A stretch of DNA of 64,000 bases from Haloplasma contractile SSD-17B (GCF_000215935.2 NZ_AFNU02000002.1:310001-374000); one strand, 5' to 3'; shown: positions 47,775 to 56,587, counted from the stretch's first letter. Translations and numbers: made by a program. Notes: generated by a model not told the origin, from the sequence alone.

Positions 47775-48284
47775 TTATTTGATTTTAATCCTTGTATAAT
47801 ATTCTTTTTCATCAGAGTGATGAATATAAGCGCCACTTTTTAATTGGACTTTTAATGAAGCTTTATTGTCTAAATGACAAGATAGGTATATCTCATCCTC
47901 TTCTGGACATCTTATATTTTTAAATTCTTCAATTGCTAAGGATAATCCAATATAAGCATATCTTTTTCCTCGATGATTCGGGTGAATTGCAAATCCAATA
48001 TGTCCAGGACCATTTCTCAAGAAATCATTTAAATAATGTCTAACTTTAAAAATCCCTACAATCTCTTTGTCATCCCATAAGAAATAATATGTATCTGGAA
48101 CTCGCCCTATTTTTAATCCAACACCTGCTGAGTAATTGATTCTTGTTGGTATAGAACTATTAATAAATTCATCAAAAGAAATATTATAATACTCATTTGT
48201 AAATCCATTTTCCGGTGGAGTATCTTGAAAAAATTTATACTCTTTTTGAGCATCTTCTATATTCAATTTTTTTAAATAAATCAT
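47775..48284 (-). CDS. GNAT-family N-acetyltransferase
   Basis: 169 residues. Motif A: GHIGFAIHPNHRGKRYAYIG near residues 94-113, then SCHLDNKASLKVQLKSGA, which is the usual C-terminal GNAT pattern for the YitI/predicted acetyltransferase group. Substrate unknown. Confidence 0.87.
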   Translation of the reverse strand: MIYLKKLNIEDAQKEYKFFQDTPPENGFTNEYYNISFDEFINSSIPTRINYSAGVGLKIGRVPDTYYFLWDDKEIVGIFKVRHYLNDFLRNGPGHIGFAIHPNHRGKRYAYIGLSLAIEEFKNIRCPEEDEIYLSCHLDNKASLKVQLKSGAYIHHSDEKEYYTRIKIK

Positions 48285-48598
48285 GTAATTCTTCCTATCT
48301 CCTTGATCTAATAAAGTTATTTTATATTATATAATTTCATAGATACATTTACCACATTAACTATGATTCCATAAGTCATAAGTTACTGTCCTCATTAAAT
48401 GTATTTCTCAGGCACTATTATAATCGCATACTAAATCACAAGATATTACTCTATTGTTTTATTGTTTTTTAAAGTGGATATTTTAATTATAATAGCAATT
48501 TAATTTATAACATCTTCTTCAAACCAATGTTAAATGATATTCTTGCATTATAATTTAAATTTTATAAATAAAGCCAAGGCTTATAACTTTGACTTTAT
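48285..48598. other. Intergenic, no gene seen
   Basis: About 310 AT-rich bases with no coding signal or conserved RNA that I could recognise. Confidence 0.5.
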
Positions 48599-48615
48599 TA
48601 AATATTAAAAACTGT

Positions 48616-50388
48616 CTATATTTGACCTGTATCATTATCTACTATTCCAATTAATCTCATCAAAAACTTCGCATTAGTAGTTGTACATCTTCCTTTGTTT
48701 ATTTTGTAGGTGAACTTGATCTCATTTCCTTCATAATATTCACTAAAGTTATAGTTGAATAGATTCGGCGTTTTAATGTCGCACAATTCAAAATCATGTG
48801 TTGTGATCATAACGATTGATTTAGGCGTATTAAGCTTATTAATTAATGAGATTGCTCCGTTTATACGGTCATTAGAATTCGTTCCTTTAAACACTTCATC
48901 TATTAAAGTAAGCATGTTCTTGTTTTCTTTCTGATAGTCAATCGCTTCCTTAACTCTTAATAATTCAGCATAGAATGTAGATATTCCATGGGTAATATCA
49001 TCGGTAATTCTCATTGAAGTAAAAATCTTAAAGTATGCTGCTGAGAAATAACTTGCATTGACAAATGTTCCTGCATTCATTAATACTAAGTTGATTCCCA
49101 CTGTTTTCATGAATGATGTTTTACCACTCATGTTAGATCCTGTTACTATGTTAATTCCTTGCGGTGTATAGAAATCATTCGGGATTGCTCGTTTTTCTGT
49201 TAAAAGTGGATGTTGAATATTTTTAAAATTAATAGTTATTTTGTTAGTTCGCTCTGGTAAACAAACATTCTCTTTTACTTGACCAATGATACTTAAACTT
49301 AATAATGATTCAAATTCTTCGAACGATTCAATCCCTTCCTCAATTACTCTTGAGTATTCTTTGATGGTTCGGTCATATAGAATTAATATTAGTATTGATA
49401 ATGGAAAAATAGCATTTGTAATTATAATTGTAAAACCATTATTTCTAAAGGAGTCCCATGAGGCCAGATTTGAAATTTTCTTTAATCCTACTAGTGAACG
49501 TTCTATACTCGTATTTATATCTGTCAATTTAGTTGAATTAAACTTTTTATTTTCTTTGATTGAAAACACATTATATAATGTTCTGCTAGATAATATTGTC
49601 TTTTGAATTGTTGATAGTAGAGATTTACTTGTATAATGAAAAATAAACACGTTTAAAATTTGAATCACAATCGGAATCAATGTATAATTTCTGTTTATTT
49701 CACGAGTATAGCTTAAGATTAATAAAATGATAAATCCAATCGTTGCTATTAGTCCAACAACAAAGTGACTAAAAATCACTTTGGGATTCTGAAATGACTC
49801 AGTCACATGATCTAACTTGAACTCTTGATTAATAGATTTAACTTTTGCCTGAAAATCTATACTGAAGTCAAATTTCTCACTTAACTCTGAAATACTCTCT
49901 TGATTTATTCTAAAATGTTCATCATCTATATAATTATTACACAACTTTTCAAAGAGTCTTTTCTTTCCACCGCCCGTCACAGCAACATTTAAATAAGAAA
50001 ACAATGAAGCGTCACCAACTATATTTAAATCTTCAAGCATCCGATTATTTTTTATATTAAACTCATTTCCCGTTTCCTCAAGTCTATAAATCCATTCACC
50101 ATTGATTCTAGATATATAATCCTCAATGACAAACATTCTATTTAAGTAGTATTTTTTTTGTGTACCTACACGCTCATGTAGATAAATCAAAACTATAAAA
50201 ATTAAACTAAAAATAATTGTAGTCAATAACCACAAAAAGTCTTTATGTCTAAAAAATAAAACTAGAGAAAATAGTAAAAGCATAAAATCAACTAACCTAA
50301 AGTAGGAAATAGTATTAAATCTTTTTTTATAAAAATTAAATTGTTCATTACTAAGCTTTCTTAATCTTAATAATTCATTACTATTCAT
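48616..50388 (-). CDS. Membrane-anchored MutS-like ATPase
   Basis: 590 residues. The C-terminal ~190 residues are a MutS-type ABC ATPase: Walker A TGSNMSGKTSFMKT, Walker B MLTLIDEVFKGTNSNDR (with the MutS-typical FKGTN/S motif), and ITTHDFEL as the switch. The N-terminal mismatch-recognition and connector domains of MutS are absent. Instead there are two hydrophobic pairs (about 27-70 and 210-255) and another near 320-345 around a helical clamp-like region. This belongs to the poorly characterised MutS-family group with membrane segments found in Firmicutes; a role in mismatch repair should not be assumed. Confidence 0.85.
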   Translation of the reverse strand: MNSNELLRLRKLSNEQFNFYKKRFNTISYFRLVDFMLLLFSLVLFFRHKDFLWLLTTIIFSLIFIVLIYLHERVGTQKKYYLNRMFVIEDYISRINGEWIYRLEETGNEFNIKNNRMLEDLNIVGDASLFSYLNVAVTGGGKKRLFEKLCNNYIDDEHFRINQESISELSEKFDFSIDFQAKVKSINQEFKLDHVTESFQNPKVIFSHFVVGLIATIGFIILLILSYTREINRNYTLIPIVIQILNVFIFHYTSKSLLSTIQKTILSSRTLYNVFSIKENKKFNSTKLTDINTSIERSLVGLKKISNLASWDSFRNNGFTIIITNAIFPLSILILILYDRTIKEYSRVIEEGIESFEEFESLLSLSIIGQVKENVCLPERTNKITINFKNIQHPLLTEKRAIPNDFYTPQGINIVTGSNMSGKTSFMKTVGINLVLMNAGTFVNASYFSAAYFKIFTSMRITDDITHGISTFYAELLRVKEAIDYQKENKNMLTLIDEVFKGTNSNDRINGAISLINKLNTPKSIVMITTHDFELCDIKTPNLFNYNFSEYYEGNEIKFTYKINKGRCTTTNAKFLMRLIGIVDNDTGQI

Positions 50389-50543
50389 AAAATTACTCCT
50401 TGTATTCAGAAATTTTTTTATATGATAGCACTAATTGCTAATTTTTTCAATATATCGTAAAATTATATCTACTCTAATACCATTTAATATTCTTATATCA
50501 TGCATATTAAGTGTGGCTAGCAAATAAAATTCCTTTCAATCGG

Positions 50544-50580
50544 TAAAAACCGGAAGATAATTTTTCTTCCGGCTTTTATA
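50544..50580 (-). terminator. Hairpin upstream of the MutS-like gene, terminator for the lipoprotein gene
   Basis: AAAACCGGAAGA (50546-50557) and TCTTCCGGCTTTT (50565-50577), 11-base stem. Minus-strand exit GGTTTTTACCG. Confidence 0.82.
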
Positions 50581-50669
50581 TATTGATATTGCTTTTTAAG
50601 GGTCACATCCTTATCAATATATATCCTAATTTGATACTGTTAGTTATGAGCTTTTAAGTCTTAAACTGA

Positions 50670-51308
50670 TTATTCAATACCATATTTACTTTTTATTTCA
50701 TCAGGTAGAACGATCGATGTATTATTCCAATTTGAAAACTCTCTTGTTATTTTATGTGTGTTATCTTTATAATAGGAATAACGTTGAAAATCCCAAGTAA
50801 TATAACCATCTTCGTTAATTTGAATGCAGTATTCTTTTAGAGTTGCTAAACTTACAGTATTTTTAATTTTTGTCAGATAGTCATTCTTAACACAGTAAGA
50901 TTCACCATTATATTCAAACCAATTAGAATGCATTTTTGTAAGCGATATGTCACCTTTTATTTCTAGGCTGGTTTCTGCAACAACATATTCCTTGGTTTTA
51001 GTACCATAATCTCTCTCATACACTTCACTTCCATCTTCAGTATATATAGAAAACTTTATAACTCCATTACTATTATTCACAGACTTTTTATAACTTAGAA
51101 CATCATTCAGTATAATATAATGATCAGTATATAGGACCTCTTGAGGACCGTAATGGTCGAAAAACATAGTTGTTGATGCTGTTCTTGAATTAAATTCCTT
51201 ATTTAATGCTTCTTTAAGTATTTTTTCTTCCTTATTTTCTTTAGTGTCACACCCCGCTAATACTAGCACATATATAGAAATAGCTATTAATACATATAAA
51301 TTCTTCAA
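50670..51308 (-). CDS. Lipoprotein, unknown function
   Basis: 212 residues, TTG start behind GGGGG. Signal peptide with lipobox VLAGC (C20), then a Lys/Glu-rich linker and a beta-rich domain with Tyr and Asp (YTEDGSEVYERDYG). Exported and lipid-anchored; no family recognised. Probably cotranscribed with the membrane protein gene just upstream (51396-51947). Confidence 0.75.
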   Translation of the reverse strand: MKNLYVLIAISIYVLVLAGCDTKENKEEKILKEALNKEFNSRTASTTMFFDHYGPQEVLYTDHYIILNDVLSYKKSVNNSNGVIKFSIYTEDGSEVYERDYGTKTKEYVVAETSLEIKGDISLTKMHSNWFEYNGESYCVKNDYLTKIKNTVSLATLKEYCIQINEDGYITWDFQRYSYYKDNTHKITREFSNWNNTSIVLPDEIKSKYGIE

Positions 51309-51395
51309 TTATATTCCCCCTGTAATATACCATTTTAATATGTTTAATCTTTATTGAGCGTATAACGCTTAAAAACTATCTCCTCCTTATTTTTA

Positions 51396-51947
51396 TTACA
51401 ATACGGTATATTTTTCAGTCCATTTTACACTTAATTTATTTAACATCTTTTTAAATTTATTTTCCTCACAGAACGGAACTTTAAAATATGCCTTATGTTC
51501 ACTTTTTACTATAAGCGCAATTAGTACTTCAGGTTTATAGAAGTTATTAAATAAAAATTTAAATTTATTTAATGTTTTATAGTCTATATGATTAATATAT
51601 TGAATGATGGTCATTACATCATTAGTATTCATATCGTCTATTCCGTTTACATAAGCCTGTAATATTTTTTGTTCGTCATACACTGTATTATTGATAACTG
51701 TAATATGATTACCATACGATAACACATAATTCTCATTTTCTTCTATATTTACATCTATATCTTTTATATCAATCTCGAACATTCTTCCCACGTTCTTCTT
51801 TTCTTTAAATACAGATAACAGTTGAAAGAAAATAATTTTTTTATAAGTAATTAAAAATAATATTATATAACTAATATGGATATATACTAGATATTTGAAT
51901 GGTAATAGTTCATGTAAACTAAAATAAAAAATTAAACCATAAGCCAT
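51396..51947 (-). CDS. Hypothetical membrane-associated protein, likely N-terminally broken
   Basis: 183 residues from an ATG at 51947 without a ribosome site. Two hydrophobic segments at the start (~1-35), then a polar domain with EIDIKDIDVNIEENENYVLS. Upstream, a different frame is open from ~52035 to 51919 and encodes coding-like sequence (SVKVAPKKNMPTVYNG) that would join this one after a frame change near 51930-51950. The true gene may therefore start further upstream. Function unknown. Confidence 0.5.
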   Translation of the reverse strand: MAYGLIFYFSLHELLPFKYLVYIHISYIILFLITYKKIIFFQLLSVFKEKKNVGRMFEIDIKDIDVNIEENENYVLSYGNHITVINNTVYDEQKILQAYVNGIDDMNTNDVMTIIQYINHIDYKTLNKFKFLFNNFYKPEVLIALIVKSEHKAYFKVPFCEENKFKKMLNKLSVKWTEKYTVL

Positions 51948-52192
51948 TATAAACGGTAGGCATGTTCTTCTTTGGTGCTACTTTTACACTCGGTGAATAA
52001 TCACCAATCATCACACAGTCATACTCATAGTATCACCTCATCACATTTATTCCTAATATGCACTACTTTTACAGGACCACTCACTCCCCTCGAAAGTACT
52101 GTTATGTCTCATCTCAAATTTAATTTCTATTTTAAGCATAATATACTCTAATCAACCATTTTAACCACTCGGGAGCATAAAATCACTTGTTT

Positions 52193-52429
52193 TTACAACA
52201 ACTCTCCCTCAATAATTCTATAGTTATCATTATTAATCTCATAGTCATTAACGTTTATTTTATGTTTACTGAATTTATAACACTTAAAAACCAAATATTT
52301 ATTACACCGTACAAACCCTAGAGTATCACCTCTAACATATGATTGATAAGCTAAAATTAGTTCATTATTGATTCTGCAATGATCATATACAAAAGAGTTT
52401 AGTACCCAAGCACCCCTAAGTATTAGCAC
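52193..52429 (-). CDS. Small hypothetical protein
   Basis: 78 codons from a GTG; AAGG immediately upstream is a weak ribosome site. Basic, with Cys and Tyr; no membrane segment. The start lies inside a DNA block that is repeated at 55071-55248, where the corresponding frame is not open. Coding status is uncertain. Confidence 0.35.
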   Translation of the reverse strand: MLILRGAWVLNSFVYDHCRINNELILAYQSYVRGDTLGFVRCNKYLVFKCYKFSKHKINVNDYEINNDNYRIIEGELL

Positions 52430-52585
52430 CCTTAGATTCTAATTAATGTATATATAAAGTAGTTCTTTATCTTAAGATAATTATACCATAAATTTCCATA
52501 TATTTACTCTTAGATTTATAAAATGATTAGAGCCCATAAAAATAAAGAAAGTTTTTATAACCTTCTCCATTTTTTATTTATATAC
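52411..52585. repeat. Intergenic repeat, copy A
   Basis: About 170 bases that align with 55071-55248 over their full length with short indels (roughly four of five bases identical by eye). Shared landmarks: CCTAAGTATTA, ATTAATGTATATAT, AGTTCTTTATCTTA, CCATATATTTACT, AAAGTTTTTATAACCTTCTC. It holds a promoter-like AT block and a hairpin (AGAAGGTTATAAAAACTTTCT on the minus strand). Confidence 0.8.
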
Positions 52586-52617
52586 TTTTGCCGACACAGA
52601 CGTAAATAATATAATAT

Positions 52618-52660
52618 GATTAGGTTACCAGTAGCGTAATCATTGTCTGGCAACCCTTTT
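52618..52660 (-). terminator. Terminator after the 11-mer repeat protein gene
   Basis: GGTTACCAG (52623-52631) and CTGGCAACC (52647-52655) arms, 8 of 9 paired. Confidence 0.72.
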
Positions 52661-52661
52661 T

Positions 52662-53624
52662 TCATGACCTTCTAAATAGGTTAATGATGAAATTTATGAC
52701 ATTAAACGTTTCCTTTATAATTTGTTTAAATGTAGTGTAGATAGATGTAAAAATAGAGCCAATCGTCTTATACAATAATTTTATGATTGCAAAAATCCAA
52801 AGAAAAGGATATTTAAAGAACTTATCATACAGTTTACAGATCGCCTTATAACACATTCTGAAAACATATATAAAAAATCTATATGTCTGAGAAAATACAT
52901 ATTTTACTGCTTTGTATACTGAGATAACTACCTGCTTTATGGGCGTATAAAGCAATAAGATCAGTTGCCAAATTGGATTAAATATAATTTTGAATGCTTT
53001 AGAAATAATCTGATATACTAGCGTTATGAGATTCCAGATTTGCTCAAAAGATTTTTGTAGAAACACATGCACTTTTTCGATTATAATCCTTAGTATGTAG
53101 TAGATATAGCGAACTAATTTAAAAACTGGAACAAAAATAAAATGAATGAATCGAATAAATTGACGATATAGTATCTTTAAACCAATAACTAGTAATCGTA
53201 GTAATTGTTGAATCCATTTAAATATAAACTTAAAAGCAGTTATAAACGGTCTGAATAAGTACCTTATAAATCTAAAGAATGGATTAAAGATGCTCTTTAT
53301 CCCTTCTATGATCTTTCCCCATACTTTCACAAATAGTTCAGAAATAAATCGTATACCGCTTACTACAAGTCTTACTATAGGCTTCAAAATATCATTAATT
53401 TTACTTAGAAAATTAATAAACCTTTTTAACATTTCACCCAAGTAGTTAACAATCTGCTTATAGACTCTACTAAAAACATCAAATAATTGTTTAACTCCTT
53501 CATATAACGTAATTAGAATAAAGGCAATCGGGTAGACAACTACTTTAAAAGGAACTAGTAAAACGTGTTGAATAAACGATTTTTCATTTTTATTGTCTTT
53601 TGGATTGTTTTGTTGTTCATGCAT
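52662..53624 (-). CDS. Giant amphipathic protein of 25 eleven-residue units
   Basis: 320 residues behind CAAGGGGGCATT. After a polar N terminus (1-16) the whole chain is hydrophobic, aromatic and basic, with very few acidic residues. From residue 47 to 320 it divides without gaps into 11-residue units. Position 4 of every unit is V, I, L, F or Y (residues 50, 61, 72 ... 314), and position 11 is hydrophobic in nearly all units from residue 79 on. Lys/Arg recur between. An 11-residue period is that of amphipathic 11/3 helices lying on membranes or lipid droplets (perilipin, synuclein type). It is not a standard multi-pass layout because no run exceeds ~15 residues without a charge, though insertion cannot be excluded. 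No bacterial family was recognised. Confidence 0.85.
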   Translation of the reverse strand: MHEQQNNPKDNKNEKSFIQHVLLVPFKVVVYPIAFILITLYEGVKQLFDVFSRVYKQIVNYLGEMLKRFINFLSKINDILKPIVRLVVSGIRFISELFVKVWGKIIEGIKSIFNPFFRFIRYLFRPFITAFKFIFKWIQQLLRLLVIGLKILYRQFIRFIHFIFVPVFKLVRYIYYILRIIIEKVHVFLQKSFEQIWNLITLVYQIISKAFKIIFNPIWQLILLLYTPIKQVVISVYKAVKYVFSQTYRFFIYVFRMCYKAICKLYDKFFKYPFLWIFAIIKLLYKTIGSIFTSIYTTFKQIIKETFNVINFIINLFRRS

Positions 53625-53670
53625 TATTATAATGCCCCCTTGTTTTGAATCAATATAAAGTATATAACTT
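53596..53670 (-). repeat. Gene-start repeat, copy A
   Basis: Contains the ribosome site and first nine codons (MHEQQNNPK) of the 11-mer repeat protein gene. About 75 bases that recur at 55402-55475 with few differences. Confidence 0.85.
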
Positions 53671-53827
53671 AATAGCTAATCTGAAAATCAATATATATTT
53701 GAGAGGAAATTATTAATTTCATTTATGCATATTATTCTTGCCATATAACGAAAAAATTCATTAAATACAATATACATAATTTTTACTCTCTAATAATTTT
53801 CTGAGTGTAACAGTATGCTTTAATTAT

Positions 53828-53998
53828 TTAATCTGAAGATTTCCATGCCGTTACAACCCTGTAAGTCATATATACGAATAGTCCAAAAATTCCGATCATT
53901 AAATACAGTTCTTCGTTGTAGTGCCTTAATATAAGATATAGACTTATCCCCAAAAGTATACTGATCATTAATTCAATAAATAGTTTTTTCACCTTCAC
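53828..53998 (-). CDS. Small two-helix membrane protein
   Basis: 56 residues from a GTG at 53998, with AGTGGAG 5 bases upstream (a second GTG at 54004 overlaps that site). Two hydrophobic segments (LMISILLGISLYLIL and LMIGIFGLFVYMTY), short loop with HYNEE, and C-terminal AWKSSD. Length and amino-acid use look coding. Function unknown. Confidence 0.55.
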   Translation of the reverse strand: MKVKKLFIELMISILLGISLYLILRHYNEELYLMIGIFGLFVYMTYRVVTAWKSSD

Positions 53999-54157
53999 TT
54001 TCACTCCACTTCATTAAAATAGTATAATACTAAGTTTATGTTTAAAGCAGCCTGTAAACACATCTAATAGCAAATACTAAACCAGTTACATTAAGGTCAT
54101 ATTTTGCAGTTTATAGACATATTATAGACATATTAATTGCTTCTTTCTTGATGATTT

Positions 54158-54818
54158 TTAATCATTGCTAAGTAAAAATAATCGATTATATTGTTCAAAC
54201 TTAGAGTAATAAATATCCTTATAACTCTTAATACAAAAGTATTTATTGAACAACTCTTTCCATTCCTCCGTAGTTTGATTCCATAAAAATAGGCCATCAT
54301 CTAGAAAATTATCATCTATAATTTTAATATTCCATTCTTCAATTTGTTTATCAGAAATGAAAGGATTGAGTTTAACAAGTATCTTACCATGTGGTTTTAC
54401 TATACGTTTAATTTCTTTAAGAACTTCAGTTGTATCTGTAGGTATTAAATTATCAATTATATTGGAGAGCACAATAGCATCAACTGACTGATCAGTAATA
54501 TAATGTAAAACTTTCCACCCCTCCTACAGTAAAAGTAAATGTTCCCTTTCCTGTATCTTGAAAAATTTCATTAGCAACTCGTATGCCTTCATGTGAAATA
54601 TCGATTCCAATATGTACTTTTGTTCCTCTTAGAAAACATTTATATAACCAGACTCCATTGCCACATCCAAAATCAAGTATAGTATTCGACCCTTGACAAA
54701 GCCAATCTAAACCATAGTCTACATCATCCTGTCCAATACTTTTTGATGTAATCATTTTACCATTTTCTTTTTTAAAAATTTCATTCCAATAATTTGTATT
54801 TCTACTATATGTTAACAT
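54158..54818 (-). pseudogene. SAM-dependent methyltransferase with a frameshift
   Basis: Two consecutive frames give one class I methyltransferase. The first part (54818 to 54492), behind GGGAGTG, carries TILDFGCGNGVWLYKC (SAM loop) and HIGIDIS. The second part (54472 to 54158, open upstream to about 54510) continues with VDAIVLSNIIDNLIPTD and VKPHGKILVKLNPF. The join lies in GGAAAGTTTT (54507-54516): removing one A gives an uninterrupted ~219-residue protein. So either a recent single-base insertion or a sequence error. Confidence 0.75.
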
Positions 54819-55070
54819 TAACTACACTCCCTTACTTGTATAACATAGTTAGTTTTAATTGACTAATTTCTTTACTTATCTTTACTCTCTAATTATATAA
54901 CCACTGTAAAAGCTCCTCTACCTTTTATCAACATTTAAGCTTCTCCTATATCGAAAATAGAACCTGCATACGTATAAATCATGTAATAGTTCATTATTAT
55001 ATTAAGCTGTTCTTACTTTTAAGTATCTACTCTTCTCCATATATCAAAAATCTCCTAAACATCGATACTA

Positions 55071-55248
55071 GGTTACTCCTAAGTATTAATACCATTAGAG
55101 TCTGATTAATGTATATATTATAGTTCTTTATCTTATGATCATTATATCATAATTTCCCATATATTTACTTTTAAAAAAATAAATAACGTAAAGGCATAAA
55201 AATAGAGAAAGTTTTTTATAACCTTCTCTATTTCTTTTCTATATATTA
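55071..55248. repeat. Intergenic repeat, copy B
   Basis: Counterpart of 52411-52585 with the same order of landmarks, including the hairpin AGAAAGTTTTTTATAACCTTCT. Lies between the frameshifted methyltransferase gene and the deleted gene copy. The surrounding 54820-55640 contains no intact gene. Confidence 0.8.
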
Positions 55249-55365
55249 GTCCACTATAAGTCAATAAATTCATACATGTTATTCTAACCACTAATCCTTC
55301 ATTCGCTATAACGTCCCGCTCTGTATAAACTGCTACCTCTTAGAAATAGTGTTTGTATCCAATAA

Positions 55366-55400
55366 AAGAGGCTTGTCTCAATTTTTGAGAAAGCCTCTTA
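55366..55400. terminator. Hairpin inside the deleted gene copy
   Basis: Long stem AAGAGGCTT-G-TCTCA / TGAGA-A-AGCCTCTT with TTTTATT on the minus-strand exit. It overlaps the last codons of the 17-codon ORF. Confidence 0.82.
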
Positions 55401-55431
55401 TTCCTTTTGGATTGTTTTGTTGCTCATGCAT
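55378..55431 (-). pseudogene. Deleted second copy of the 11-mer repeat protein gene (17 codons left)
   Basis: ATG at 55431 with GGGGGAG upstream. The first nine codons encode MHEQQNNPK, identical to the protein at 52662-53624, then diverge (GIRGFLKN) and stop. The upstream 40 bases match the intact gene's leader (repeat 55402-55475). It is a remnant after deletion of nearly the whole body; a leader-peptide role with the overlapping hairpin is a less likely alternative. Confidence 0.65.
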
Positions 55432-55475
55432 TATTAAACTCCCCCTTGTTTAAAATCAATAAATGTATATCACTT
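55402..55475 (-). repeat. Gene-start repeat, copy B
   Basis: Matches 53596-53670: CTTTTGGATTGTTTTGTTG, CATGCATTATT, CCCCCTTGTTT and AATCAATA are shared in order. Confidence 0.85.
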
Positions 55476-55646
55476 TAAAAATTTCCTGACTTTGTATATA
55501 AAAAATTAGCGGTTTGTCACACTATATATGCAGAAATGCGTCATTGTTATGGTCTTAATATATAAACTCAAATAAACTTGAATTATAACATAAATAGGAT
55601 ATTTTATGTCACTATAAAAACAGCTGTATTAATTAAATATATAACA

Positions 55647-56516
55647 TTAAAATAAACTCAGTTGTTCACCATGATATCGACTATGGAATGTTTGAAGATA
55701 CGGAAAAATTTCCTGATGATCTGTTATTATTCCATACTTTCTACATTCATCATGAAAAATACGTAATAAAGCAGAATTATGATCACTCATTACTTCATAG
55801 CTATTTCCATAGCGGTGCTGGTATCGTTTTTTAAGTCCTGGAAAATACTGATCTAGCTTCTCATAAAAGTATTCTCGGTTACCCTCACGCAATGTAAGTC
55901 CAAACCCAAAACAGATAATGCCATATACTTTGGCTTCAATACAGTAATTTAAAATTCCTAAAAGGTTCTCTTTTGTATCATTTATAAAAGGGAGAATAGG
56001 ATCTAACCAAACGACTGTTGGAATATGATGATCACGCAAAACTTTCAAGACCTCGAAACGTTCTTTTGTCGTACTTACATTAGGCTCTAAAATTTTACAT
56101 AAATCTTCATCATAAGTTGTTAGTGTCATCTGAACCACACATTTCGCACGATCATTGATGCGTTTTAACAGATCTAAATCACGTAAAATTCGATTTGATT
56201 TTGTATGGACCGTAACACCAAAACCATATTGATTAATTAATTCTAAACTTTGTCTAGTATATTGAAGTTTGGTTTCAAGTGGGATATAGGGATCAGTCAT
56301 AGACCCAGTAGCAATCATACACTTCTTTCTTTTGCGAACTAAACGCTCTTCTAAAAGCTCTAGCGCATTTATTTTTACTTCTATATCATGAAAATCATGA
56401 TCCATTTGGTAACATGTACTCCTTGAATCACAGTAAATACATCCATGGGTACAACCACGGTATAAATTCATTCCATTTGAAGCGGATAAAATACCTTTTA
56501 CTTCTTTGTAGTGCAT
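55647..56516 (-). CDS. Radical SAM protein, SplB-like (COG1533 type)
   Basis: 289 residues. The [4Fe-4S]-SAM motif CTHGCIYC lies near residues 22-29 and is followed by DSRSTCYQMD. The TIM-barrel body includes MIATGSMTDPYIPLE (the GGE-like SAM-contact strand). This is the group of spore-photolyase-related radical SAM proteins that occurs in many non-spore-formers; the photolyase-specific C-terminal Cys region is not obvious, so DNA repair is not claimed. The C terminus ends in QLSLF. Single gene with AAGGGTGATC ribosome site. Confidence 0.85.
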   Translation of the reverse strand: MHYKEVKGILSASNGMNLYRGCTHGCIYCDSRSTCYQMDHDFHDIEVKINALELLEERLVRKRKKCMIATGSMTDPYIPLETKLQYTRQSLELINQYGFGVTVHTKSNRILRDLDLLKRINDRAKCVVQMTLTTYDEDLCKILEPNVSTTKERFEVLKVLRDHHIPTVVWLDPILPFINDTKENLLGILNYCIEAKVYGIICFGFGLTLREGNREYFYEKLDQYFPGLKKRYQHRYGNSYEVMSDHNSALLRIFHDECRKYGIITDHQEIFPYLQTFHSRYHGEQLSLF

Positions 56517-56587
56517 AAGATCACCCTTATAATATTATAAACCCATTATACCAAACAATTGTTCGTTTTTGTACCATTAAAAATATA

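Noticed and set aside
51985-52032. ATG AGT ATG ACT GTG TGA behind GAGGTGAT as a leader peptide
   Set aside because: Only five codons before tandem stops; the coding-like peptide here is in another frame, so this is more likely a damaged gene start.
53607-53640. GCATTATTATAATGC palindrome at the undecad gene ribosome site as an operator
   Set aside because: Short and AT-rich; copy B lacks the second half, so there is no conservation to support regulation.
55647-56516. Spore photoproduct lyase
   Set aside because: The radical SAM core fits the wider SplB-related group, but the lyase-specific C-terminal region was not recognised and no sporulation genes are near.
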